Below, in pieces: positions 1-5,853 of a DNA stretch of 5,853 nt (position 1 is the stretch's first letter; each line of letters starts with the position of its first letter). This DNA comes from an uncultured Saprospiraceae bacterium. Its GTDB lineage: Bacteria > Bacteroidota > Bacteroidia > Chitinophagales > Saprospiraceae. Both the position numbers and the translations under genes were made by a program. The notes beneath the pieces were generated by a model that was given only the letters and a program-made list of their open reading frames with translations, did not search any database and was not told the origin of the DNA. The DNA lies in contig CALDEN010000112.1 of assembly GCA_937942405.1 (NCBI GenBank), positions 1 to 5,853 of the forward strand, read 5' to 3'.

Positions 1-177
1 AAAACGGTCATCCTCGCCTCTCATATCTTTTCGACATTGAGCGATACATGCGATACCATCTTTCTATTAAATAACGGAGAGATCACAAAAACAGCCTCCA
101 AAGAATCCTACCTCGAACTAGAAAACGAAATGAAAAATGACATCATCAAAAACAAAATAAACCTACTCGAAATATAA
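1..177 (+). CDS. ABC transporter ATP-binding protein, C-terminal fragment (5' end outside window)
   Basis: The first reading frame is open from base 1 to a TAA at 175-177, giving 58 residues. It begins KTVILASHIFSTLSD and continues through CDTIFLLNNGEI. This is the usual end of an ABC ATPase domain: a beta-strand leading into the SH dipeptide, whose histidine (residue 8 of the fragment) is the switch or H-loop residue that contacts the ATP gamma-phosphate. It is followed by the helix and strand carrying the common '(I/V)..L..G.I' pattern. A short charged tail of about 30 residues follows. The Walker A, Q-loop, signature and Walker B motifs lie upstream of the window, so neither substrate nor import/export direction can be told. 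The 'SHIFSTLSDTCD' style resembles exporter-type ATPases that work with a separate membrane subunit, but that is inference. The gene converges on mqnE with about 60 bases between the two stops. Confidence 0.82.
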   Translation, partial: KTVILASHIFSTLSDTCDTIFLLNNGEITKTASKESYLELENEMKNDIIKNKINLLEI

Positions 178-238
178 AACCTAAACAACTTATTTCCTAC
201 TAGAGCTAGACTTTAACTCCTGAGCAGACGTCCCTTAT

Positions 239-1426
239 CTAATTATTGACCACAGGCAGAGAGACATAACCCTTATACTTGCCGTCATCAGCAAATACAG
301 TATCCGTGAAATCGTTGACTACATTATAAAGTGTGTCTCGCTCGATCGCCGTACGGTTTACTGCTCTGATCATTTTTACCAAATCTTCTGTAGACAATGC
401 AGGATTCTGCTCTTCTGAGCCTGCCATAGAGTAGATCTTAGTCGTATCATCGATCGTACCATCTAGATCATCCACCCCGAATGCCAGTGACATCTGAGCT
501 GTATCCCTACCGATCATCGGCCAGTAGGCTTTTATATGATCGAAGTTATCTAAGTAGATACGTGATATCGCATAATTTCTTAAGTCTTCGATTACGGTCG
601 ATTCCGCAACATGAGACATCTGATTGCCCTTGTTTCTAAACTTCAGCGGAATGAATGTTTGGAAACCTCCAGTCTCATCTTGAAGCTTTCTCAGCTCCTC
701 CATATGATGCACTCGATGTTCGAACTTTTCGATGTGTCCATAGAGCATCGTAGCATTACTCCGTTTTCCTAATCCATGTAAGATACGGTGTATATCCAAC
801 CACTGATCTCCACTACATTTGCCACCAGCGATCTCATCTCGGATTTCTGGATGGAATATTTCTGCTCCACCTCCAGGCATAGAATCCAGCCCAGCAGCGA
901 CCATACGTTTCATTCCTTCTTGGTAGGAGATCTTTTCTTTTTTAAATATATAATGATACTCAACCGGAGTCAGTGCCTTTATATGCAATTCTGGTCTATG
1001 CTCACGGATCGCTCTAAATAACTCTTCGTAAAACTTAACATCATATTGCGGCAATACACCACCTACGAGATGCACTTCGGTAACCGGCTGACCGTCATAG
1101 CCTTTGATGATGTCCATGATCTCATCTAGACTATATTCCCATCCATCAGTTCTCTTTTTGATCATTCTGGAATAGGAGCAGAAAGTACATGTGTACAGAC
1201 ACACATTGGTCGGTTCTACATGAAAATTGCGATTAAAATAGGTGCGATCTCCATGTTTTTGCTCCCGTATGGCATTGGCCAATGAGCCCAAATAAGCCAA
1301 ATTACCATGTGTATATAGATGCTCCCCTTCTTCCACAGAGATCCGCTCTCCGCCCAAAGCTTTATCAGCAATGCTCCTTAATTCAGTAGAGAGATTCTTA
1401 TCCTTTAGTAACACGTTAGCATCCAT
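239..1426 (-). CDS. mqnE: Aminodeoxyfutalosine synthase MqnE (radical SAM, menaquinone biosynthesis)
   Basis: MqnE joins 3-[(1-carboxyvinyl)oxy]benzoate to the S-adenosylmethionine adenosyl group, forming aminodeoxyfutalosine in the cytoplasmic futalosine route to menaquinone. With the start at 1426 the protein has 395 residues, normal for the family. The radical SAM cluster motif CxxxCxxC is C76-LYT-C80-TF-C83, preceded by FHVEPTNV. Other family blocks are VHLVGGVLP (118-126), MPGGGAEIFHPEIRDEI (183-199), SNATMLYGHIE (223-233) and LQDETGGFQTFIPLKF (248-263). The ATMLYGH and FQTFIPLKF blocks favour MqnE over the paralogues MqnC and CofH. About 25 residues follow the last conserved block (ERDTLYNVV). 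The stop is TAG at 239-241. The frame stays open upstream to an ATG at 1555, but the extra 43 residues look unlike the family and contain the -7 promoter box, so I reject that start. An in-frame ATG at 1432 (two codons earlier, MTMDAN) is an equally possible start. No other mqn gene is in the window. Confidence 0.93.
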   Translation of the reverse strand: MDANVLLKDKNLSTELRSIADKALGGERISVEEGEHLYTHGNLAYLGSLANAIREQKHGDRTYFNRNFHVEPTNVCLYTCTFCSYSRMIKKRTDGWEYSLDEIMDIIKGYDGQPVTEVHLVGGVLPQYDVKFYEELFRAIREHRPELHIKALTPVEYHYIFKKEKISYQEGMKRMVAAGLDSMPGGGAEIFHPEIRDEIAGGKCSGDQWLDIHRILHGLGKRSNATMLYGHIEKFEHRVHHMEELRKLQDETGGFQTFIPLKFRNKGNQMSHVAESTVIEDLRNYAISRIYLDNFDHIKAYWPMIGRDTAQMSLAFGVDDLDGTIDDTTKIYSMAGSEEQNPALSTEDLVKMIRAVNRTAIERDTLYNVVNDFTDTVFADDGKYKGYVSLPVVNN

Positions 1427-1436
1427 AGTCATAACA

Positions 1437-1444
1437 CAAAAGTA
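1437..1444 (-). promoter_or_regulatory. Bacteroidota -7 promoter box for mqnE
   Basis: On the minus strand the sequence TACTTTTG (1444 down to 1437) matches all fixed positions of the Bacteroidota -7 element TAnnTTTG. Only four bases (tgtt) separate it from the ATG at 1432, and ten from the ATG at 1426. No clear TTG lies 17-23 bases upstream; the nearest candidates are TTA triplets, so the -33 half is weak. If transcription starts a few bases after the box, the mRNA would have almost no 5' leader. The box also lies inside the longest open frame, which is the main reason for shortening mqnE. Confidence 0.6.
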
Positions 1445-1563
1445 CGTTATGATTAAAACATAATATAACCCTGAGAGTTGAGTCAGATGGGAATTATTAT
1501 CCGACTGATTTAGAATATTAATGGATATATTTAAACCATAGAACGGCTGAGACACTAGCGTAC

Positions 1564-2445
1564 ATGATATCGATCCTTATTCCTATTTACAATTTTGACG
1601 TAACGGCACTGGTAGAAAAACTAGCAATGCTTTGTTCTAAAGCCAAAATCAGGTTTGAAATCATATGTTTTGATGATGGGTCGAGCCCAAAATTTAAAAC
1701 CATAAACCAGCCTATACTCAACCTCGTAGGCGTAAACTATGTCGAATTATCACAAAACTATGGCCGATCCAGAATAAGGAACAAACTTGCAAAAGTGGCT
1801 CAATATGATCATTTACTATTCCTAGACTGTGACTCCAAGATAAAATATGCCGGTTTTATAAAAAACTATGTCAAAGCAATCAAAGCTGATGTAGAAGTAT
1901 GTTATGGAGGCAGATTCTATAAAAAATCAAAACCTAGAGCCAAGTCAAAAGTCTTGCATTGGAAGTACGGCTCATTACGTGAGGCTTTACCGCTTAAAAA
2001 GCGAAAGAAAAAACCATATCTCAGCTTCCTGAGCAATAATTTCCTCATCCAACGAGAACTATTTCTGCAGATCCTCTTCGATGAAAGCATCCAAGGTTAC
2101 GGATATGAGGACCTCGTTTTTGCTAGAGTACTAGAATATAATGAGATCGAAATAACACATATTCAAAACCCCACTGAGCATATCGATCTTATTAAAACGG
2201 AAGATTTTTTGGCGAAAGCCGAAACAGCCACAGATAATTTAAAAAACCTGATCAAACAAGGAAAAATAAGGGGTACTAAACTATCCCGAACTGCAGAATT
2301 ACTTCAAAAATGTCTGATAGCTAACTTATTTTTAAGATGGTATAATCGCAATGAAAGCAGAATACTTGAAAATTTGCATTCTGCTGATCCGAGTATGAGA
2401 TATCTAGATGCTTTTAAATTACATCTCTATTTAGCAGACGATTAA
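1564..2445 (+). CDS. Family 2 glycosyltransferase (GT-A fold)
   Basis: This 293-residue cytoplasmic or membrane-associated protein has no signal peptide and no evident transmembrane segment. It starts directly on the first strand of a GT-A nucleotide-sugar-binding fold (MISILIPIYNF). FDDGS at 36-40 is the first acidic nucleotide-binding motif. LLFLDCDSK at 84-92 carries the DxD metal-binding motif (D88, D90). SNNFLI (157-162) and GYGYEDLVFA (178-187) form the acceptor region, with E182-D183 as the likely catalytic acid/base pair. PTEHID (203-208) supplies a histidine (H206) that may bind metal. Residues 117-150 are strongly basic (for example LKKRKKK), and the last 80 residues are mostly predicted helix. 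This layout is a common GT2 type in Bacteroidota; donor and acceptor are unknown. A role in lipopolysaccharide, capsule or other surface glycan is inferred from the family only. The start at 1564 is supported by the fold beginning at residue 2. The gene is divergent from mqnE and ends 107 bases before the receptor gene, which has its own promoter. Confidence 0.9.
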   Translation: MISILIPIYNFDVTALVEKLAMLCSKAKIRFEIICFDDGSSPKFKTINQPILNLVGVNYVELSQNYGRSRIRNKLAKVAQYDHLLFLDCDSKIKYAGFIKNYVKAIKADVEVCYGGRFYKKSKPRAKSKVLHWKYGSLREALPLKKRKKKPYLSFLSNNFLIQRELFLQILFDESIQGYGYEDLVFARVLEYNEIEITHIQNPTEHIDLIKTEDFLAKAETATDNLKNLIKQGKIRGTKLSRTAELLQKCLIANLFLRWYNRNESRILENLHSADPSMRYLDAFKLHLYLADD

Positions 2446-2448
2446 TCT

Positions 2449-2456
2449 AATTTTTG
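2449..2456 (+). promoter_or_regulatory. Possible second, upstream -7-like box
   Basis: AATTTTTG just after the glycosyltransferase stop matches TAnnTTTG at all but one fixed position. Four bases later (caaa) comes an ATG at 2461, the same spacing as between the mqnE box and its ATG. That ATG opens only an eight-codon frame (MRINQNNT) ending in TGA at 2485-2487. No good TTG is seen at the -33 distance. It could be a distal start for receptor transcription with a leader of about 90 bases, or chance in AT-rich sequence. Confidence 0.25.
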
Positions 2457-2483
2457 CAAAATGAGGATAAACCAAAATAATAC

Positions 2484-2513
2484 TTGAATTCTATTCCATT
2501 TTTGATACTTTTA
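2484..2513 (+). promoter_or_regulatory. Likely promoter of the TonB-dependent receptor gene
   Basis: TTG at 2484-2486, then a 19-base spacer, then TACTTTTA at 2506-2513. This fits the Bacteroidota consensus TTG-N17-23-TAnnTTTG except for the last base (A for G). Transcription would start around 2516-2520, giving a leader of about 35 bases before the ATG at 2553. No Shine-Dalgarno sequence precedes that ATG, as is usual in the phylum; the bases before it are A/T-rich. Confidence 0.5.
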
Positions 2514-2527
2514 CTGCTATCAACACC

Positions 2528-2546
2528 AATTAAATAATATTTAATT
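2528..2546 (+). repeat. AT-only inverted repeat in the receptor 5' leader
   Basis: AATTAAAT (2528-2535) and ATTTAATT (2539-2546) are perfect 8-base inverted arms around a 3-base spacer (aat). The repeat lies between the likely promoter and the ATG at 2553, ending six bases before the start codon. It could be an operator half-site pair or a weak hairpin near the ribosome site. Because it contains only A and T in an AT-rich leader, chance is a serious alternative. Confidence 0.35.
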
Positions 2547-2552
2547 TTTAAG

Positions 2553-5408
2553 ATGAAAAAACTATTTATTCTAATTATTCTATGTATTGGTACCCTTTCT
2601 TATGCTCAAAACAAAGTAAGCGGTGTCGTTAAAGATGCTCAAAGTGGCGAAACGCTAATCGGAGCTAACATCCTTATCGAAGGAACAGTATCCGGGACTA
2701 TTACAGACCTCGATGGCAACTTTGATCTAAATGTTTCTAAGGATTTACCCTTCAATCTTATTTTTTCGCTGGTAGGTTATGCAAGTCAAACCATAACCAT
2801 TACAGAACCTAATCAAGTACTGGACCTCGTCATGGACACAGAATCTGTAATCGCAGACGAGATCGTAGTATCGGCTTCTAGAGTGGAGGAAAGCATACTT
2901 CAGTCGCCAGTCACTATTGAGAAGCTGGATCTGCTGGCTTTACAACAGACCACATCGGCAGATTACTACGATGAGATAACAAAACTTAAAGGAGTACATC
3001 ATACTCAGGCATCAGTAACGTTCAGTTCGGTAAACGCTAGAGGATTTGCGGCTCATGGAAACACGCGTTTTGTACAATTACAGGACGGTATAGATAACGC
3101 TGCCCCATTACTAAATTTCCCTACAGGAAGTATCGTCGGAATTCCAGACTTAGACATCAAAAATGTAGAATTGATACCTGGTGCATCATCAGCCTTATAC
3201 GGACCTAATGCATTTAACGGAATCTTATTGATGACGAGTAAAGACCCATTTAACTATCAAGGTTTAAGTGCTCAAGTAAAAACGGGTATAACAGACGGAA
3301 GATCGGTAGATCCACTATTCGGTGCTTCTGTGAGATATGCCAAAGCCTTTAACGACAAAGTTGCGTTTAAAATAAATCTATCTGCTTTACAAGCACAAGA
3401 CTGGCAAGCGGATGATTATACGAGTCAACGATCACCTGATATCTTAGGCGATCTATCACCTGGAGATCCTGCTTTTGATGGCATTAATTTATATGGAGAT
3501 GAAGTACTTATCGGAGGTGTTTTAACTGGTTTACCATTTGCAATTAAAAGAACGGGATGGAAAGAGGGCGATATCCTAGATAATAGGAATGCTGAAAGTT
3601 ATAAAGCCAATGCTGCTTTACATTATCGAATAACTGACAACCTCGAGGCCAACGTAAGTTATCAATGGGGTTCCGGATCATCTGTATACCAAGGATCAGA
3701 AAGATATGCACTCAGAGACCTCGTACAGACTTTTACTAAACTAGAATTAAACTCTGACAAGTGGAACATAAGAGCGTACCGCTCGCAGACAGATGCTGGA
3801 CGTTCTTATAATATGACTGCTCTTGGAGCTTTCGGAAGTGAGGCACTCTTTCCTTCTGTAAATACGGTTACGCTAAGTACTGGTGCTGAAGTTACCGCTG
3901 GATGGGTACCTTCATTTGTAGCTGCTTATGGAGGTAGTTTTGAATCATTACTAGGACCTTCATTTACAGGAAATACAGATCTTGCTCGACAGTTTGCGGA
4001 TAATGGTGGCTTGGCCTCTCTTAATCCGAGTATTCAGCAACTATTTATTGGGAATCTTCTTGCTGGTGGAATGTCTATGGCTGATGCTCAGCTTGTTTTA
4101 GGAGGATTTTCTGGTCAAGCGAGATTTGAAAATGGACAAAACTCTGCCGCTGGATTAGCTGCCGTAGACCAAGTACGTACTGGATTATTCCAGCAAGGTG
4201 GAGCTAGTTTTATTGATGATTCGTATATGGATCATGTGGAAGGTCAGTATGACTTATCTTCTCTTGTGAGCGATGCTCTCGGACTTCAGGTCGGAGGTAA
4301 TTACAGAAAATTAAGCCTATTTACAGATGGTACTGTGTTTAACGAAGATCCTGAAGGAACTGGTACAAACGAACGTATAGAGATCGGAGAATTTGGATTA
4401 TATCTACAAGCATCTAAGTCTATTCTAGATGACCGATTAAAAATAAAAGGATCGCTCCGATATGACAAGAATGAAAACTTTGATGGACAGGTAAGTCCTC
4501 GATTAGCATTTGTATACTCTGCAGGTGAGAAGAAAAATCACAATCTAAGAGCGTCATATCAAACTGGATTTAGAAATCCGACGACTCAAGGTCAATACAT
4601 CTACTTCCCTACTTCTAATATCCTACTCGGAGGAACTAGACAGAATGCAGAGCGTTACGGAATATATGAAGGTGGTGCATGGTCAGAAGCATCTTGGGTA
4701 GAATTCTTAGGTAGTGGAGACCCTGCTGATTTAAAAACTCAATATCTAGATTACGTAACTCCTGAAAAACTACAAACATTTGAAATCGGTTATAAAGGAA
4801 TATCGAATAGAAAACTATTCTTAGATGTAAGTGCATACTACAATATCTACAATGACTTTATTACTCAAAACAATGTGGTAAGTAAAGAAGCTACTAGCCA
4901 CAGAGGTAATATAATCGATGCAGGTACTACGTTCAGACCATACTTTAATGCTCCTGTAGAGATCACCTCTTATGGATTCTCTACGAGTGCTGAATATCTA
5001 CTAGGAAACAGTAAAAATTGGAGATTAGCAGGTAATTATACCTTTAATGATTTTGCTCTTCCAGATGCATTGCCTGAAGGTTTTGAGCAATATGATCCTA
5101 GTTTCAATACTCCGACAAGTAAAATCAATGTCGGTATTACCAATCGTAAACTATGGAAAACAATGTCTGCTGGTGTAAACTTCAGATGGCAGAATGAGCA
5201 TTACTTCAGTAGCTCGTTCGGAGAAGGAACGATGCCTGCATTTGCTACTTTAGATGCACAGGTAGGTTATAAATTGACAGATTATAAATCGACTGTTAAG
5301 CTGGGAGTAAGTAATATTCTGAAAAACGAATACAGAACAAACTACGGTGGTCCATTCATCGGCCGTATGATTCACTTAACACTGACATACGATCAGTTTG
5401 CTAACTAG
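2553..5408 (+). CDS. TonB-dependent outer-membrane receptor with N-terminal carboxypeptidase-regulatory-like domain
   Basis: Complete 951-residue receptor that would take up a ligand across the outer membrane using TonB-ExbB-ExbD energy. Residues 1-19 are a Sec signal peptide (MKK, hydrophobic core, SYAQ end). Residues 20-95 form a carboxypeptidase-D-regulatory-like beta-sandwich (VSGVVKDAQSGETLIGANI, TDLDGNF, LVGYASQ). DEIVVSASR (102-110) is the probable TonB-box region. The plug domain spans about 115-230 and includes NARGF (161-165), VQLQDGIDN (174-182) and VELIPGASSALYGPNAFNG (205-223). A 22-strand-type beta-barrel fills the rest and ends in an amphipathic strand at RMIHLTLTYDQF (938-949). 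Residues about 424-555 form a long Gly/Ala/Ser-rich section with few charges, probably a large extracellular loop. There is no SusD-like gene downstream, only a terminator, so this is not a SusC/SusD pair. The ligand cannot be named. The start at 2553 is fixed by the signal peptide. The frame ends in tandem stops TAG (5406-5408) and TAA (5409-5411). Confidence 0.93.
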   Translation: MKKLFILIILCIGTLSYAQNKVSGVVKDAQSGETLIGANILIEGTVSGTITDLDGNFDLNVSKDLPFNLIFSLVGYASQTITITEPNQVLDLVMDTESVIADEIVVSASRVEESILQSPVTIEKLDLLALQQTTSADYYDEITKLKGVHHTQASVTFSSVNARGFAAHGNTRFVQLQDGIDNAAPLLNFPTGSIVGIPDLDIKNVELIPGASSALYGPNAFNGILLMTSKDPFNYQGLSAQVKTGITDGRSVDPLFGASVRYAKAFNDKVAFKINLSALQAQDWQADDYTSQRSPDILGDLSPGDPAFDGINLYGDEVLIGGVLTGLPFAIKRTGWKEGDILDNRNAESYKANAALHYRITDNLEANVSYQWGSGSSVYQGSERYALRDLVQTFTKLELNSDKWNIRAYRSQTDAGRSYNMTALGAFGSEALFPSVNTVTLSTGAEVTAGWVPSFVAAYGGSFESLLGPSFTGNTDLARQFADNGGLASLNPSIQQLFIGNLLAGGMSMADAQLVLGGFSGQARFENGQNSAAGLAAVDQVRTGLFQQGGASFIDDSYMDHVEGQYDLSSLVSDALGLQVGGNYRKLSLFTDGTVFNEDPEGTGTNERIEIGEFGLYLQASKSILDDRLKIKGSLRYDKNENFDGQVSPRLAFVYSAGEKKNHNLRASYQTGFRNPTTQGQYIYFPTSNILLGGTRQNAERYGIYEGGAWSEASWVEFLGSGDPADLKTQYLDYVTPEKLQTFEIGYKGISNRKLFLDVSAYYNIYNDFITQNNVVSKEATSHRGNIIDAGTTFRPYFNAPVEITSYGFSTSAEYLLGNSKNWRLAGNYTFNDFALPDALPEGFEQYDPSFNTPTSKINVGITNRKLWKTMSAGVNFRWQNEHYFSSSFGEGTMPAFATLDAQVGYKLTDYKSTVKLGVSNILKNEYRTNYGGPFIGRMIHLTLTYDQFAN

Positions 5409-5430
5409 TAAATTGAACACCTTATAACAT

Positions 5431-5466
5431 AAAAAAAGCCCGATGTTTTTGCATCGGGCTTTTTTT
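5431..5466. terminator. Bidirectional rho-independent terminator
   Basis: A perfect 15-base-pair stem pairs 5431-5445 (seven A, then GCCCGATG) with 5452-5466 (CATCGGGC, then seven T) around a six-base loop (tttttg). The GC-rich core is eight pairs, flanked by A and T tracts on both sides, so each strand carries a U-run after the hairpin. It lies 20 bases after the receptor's second stop and 30 bases beyond the stop of the opposing aminotransferase gene. It probably serves both convergent genes. Confidence 0.93.
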
Positions 5467-5496
5467 ATTATCTACTATATTTTAAAATTAAATTCT

Positions 5497-5853
5497 TTAG
5501 GCTTCCACAGATACTCCTTTGACTGGAACGACCCATCCCCACTTATCTTCTACATCTCCATATCGCAACCCGTCTATCAAGCCTTTTACCTTATCTGCAA
5601 TCACCGTTTTGGACTGATCCAGATTCAACTCTATACCTTTATGAGATATCTTCTGCACCTTAGAAACGACTGCAGCTGTACCTGTTCCAAATGTCTCTGT
5701 AAGGCTTCCTGCCTCGTAAGCATCGACAATCTCTTGAATATCTATATTACGCTCAGTAACCGTATGCCCTGCATCTCTAAGCATCGTTATCGCACTATTT
5801 CTAGTAATTCCTTTTAGAATGGTTCCTTCTGTACTCGGAGTGATGATCTCACC
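5497..5853 (-). CDS. ilvE: Branched-chain amino acid aminotransferase, C-terminal part (5' end outside window)
   Basis: This PLP enzyme (fold type IV) catalyses the reversible transfer between leucine, isoleucine or valine and 2-oxoglutarate. The frame is open from the window edge (first full codon GGT at 5853-5851) to TAA at 5499-5497, giving 118 residues. It begins GEIITPSTEGTILKGITRNS, matching the segment after the catalytic lysine in the family ('TP..dGtILpGvTR.s'). EAGSLTETFGTGTAAVVSKV (fragment residues 48-67) contains the GTGTA turn that binds the PLP phosphate and the substrate carboxylate. KGLIDGLRYGDVEDKWGWVV (90-109) matches the C-terminal helix of the larger BCAT type ('l..iqyG..ed.w') found in animals and many bacteria, rather than the shorter E. 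coli IlvE type. The catalytic lysine lies outside the window. An internal ATG at 5784 is not the true start, since conserved family sequence lies upstream. The gene converges on the receptor gene across the shared terminator. Confidence 0.9.
   Translation of the reverse strand, partial: GEIITPSTEGTILKGITRNSAITMLRDAGHTVTERNIDIQEIVDAYEAGSLTETFGTGTAAVVSKVQKISHKGIELNLDQSKTVIADKVKGLIDGLRYGDVEDKWGWVVPVKGVSVEA

Noticed and set aside
788..1021. 77-codon plus-strand open frame inside mqnE
   Set aside because: It lies wholly opposite conserved mqnE codons and shows no recognisable protein features; it is a shadow frame.
1526..1533. TATATTTA as a -7 box for the glycosyltransferase gene
   Set aside because: It misses the final G, lacks a TTG at the right distance, and could be chance in AT-rich sequence; the promoter of this gene remains unidentified.
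1427..1555. N-terminal extension of mqnE to the ATG at 1555 (43 extra residues)
   Set aside because: The added residues do not resemble MqnE N-termini, would make the protein longer than usual for the family, and contain the TAnnTTTG promoter box.
4636..4836. 66-codon minus-strand open frame inside the receptor gene
   Set aside because: It is antisense to conserved barrel sequence with no motif or promoter; it is a shadow frame.
2553..5408. Receptor as a SusC-type member of a polysaccharide utilisation locus
   Set aside because: No SusD-like gene or carbohydrate-active hydrolase follows; a terminator and an aminotransferase gene on the opposite strand do.
5443..5817. 124-codon plus-strand open frame over the terminator and the aminotransferase
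   Set aside because: It begins inside the terminator hairpin and is antisense to clearly conserved aminotransferase sequence; its Cys/Tyr/Ile-rich translation is typical of a shadow frame.
1..5853. CRISPR array, tRNA or rRNA gene, insertion sequence, phage or defence system
   Set aside because: Reading the window showed no spaced direct repeats, cloverleaf-like sequence, transposase motifs or terminal inverted repeats; the space is filled by five ordinary genes or gene fragments.

Overview
The window looks like ordinary chromosome of a member of the Bacteroidota. The sequence is moderately AT-rich and has no Shine-Dalgarno motifs before its starts. Its promoter-like elements match the Bacteroidota form (TTG near -33, TAnnTTTG near -7). 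Its largest gene is a TonB-dependent outer-membrane receptor with an N-terminal carboxypeptidase-regulatory-like domain, an arrangement typical of this phylum. A futalosine-pathway gene suggests menaquinone-based respiration. I cannot place the genus from this window.

Layout: (1) Positions 1-177 (+) hold the last 58 codons of an ABC-transporter ATPase. (2) Positions 239-1426 (-) hold mqnE, aminodeoxyfutalosine synthase, a radical SAM enzyme of menaquinone synthesis, convergent with the ABC gene. Positions 178-238 between them contain no convincing terminator. (3) Positions 1427-1563 form a divergent intergenic region with a strong -7 box for mqnE. (4) Positions 1564-2445 (+) hold a family 2 glycosyltransferase. 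(5) Positions 2446-2552 form a regulatory gap with a good TTG-N19-TAnnTTT promoter and an AT-only inverted repeat. (6) Positions 2553-5408 (+) hold a complete 951-residue TonB-dependent receptor ending in two tandem stops. (7) Positions 5431-5466 hold a strong bidirectional terminator. (8) Positions 5497-5853 (-) hold the C-terminal 118 codons of a branched-chain amino acid aminotransferase, cut by the window edge.

The genes do not form one pathway. They appear to be single transcription units in alternating orientation: quinone biosynthesis, surface-glycan synthesis, outer-membrane uptake and amino acid metabolism. I saw no RNA gene, mobile element, CRISPR array, phage gene or defence system, and nothing that amounts to a new biological system. 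The points worth a second look are regulatory: a -7 box only 4 nt from an mqnE ATG (possible leaderless mRNA), the receptor leader, and a receptor with no SusD partner beside it.
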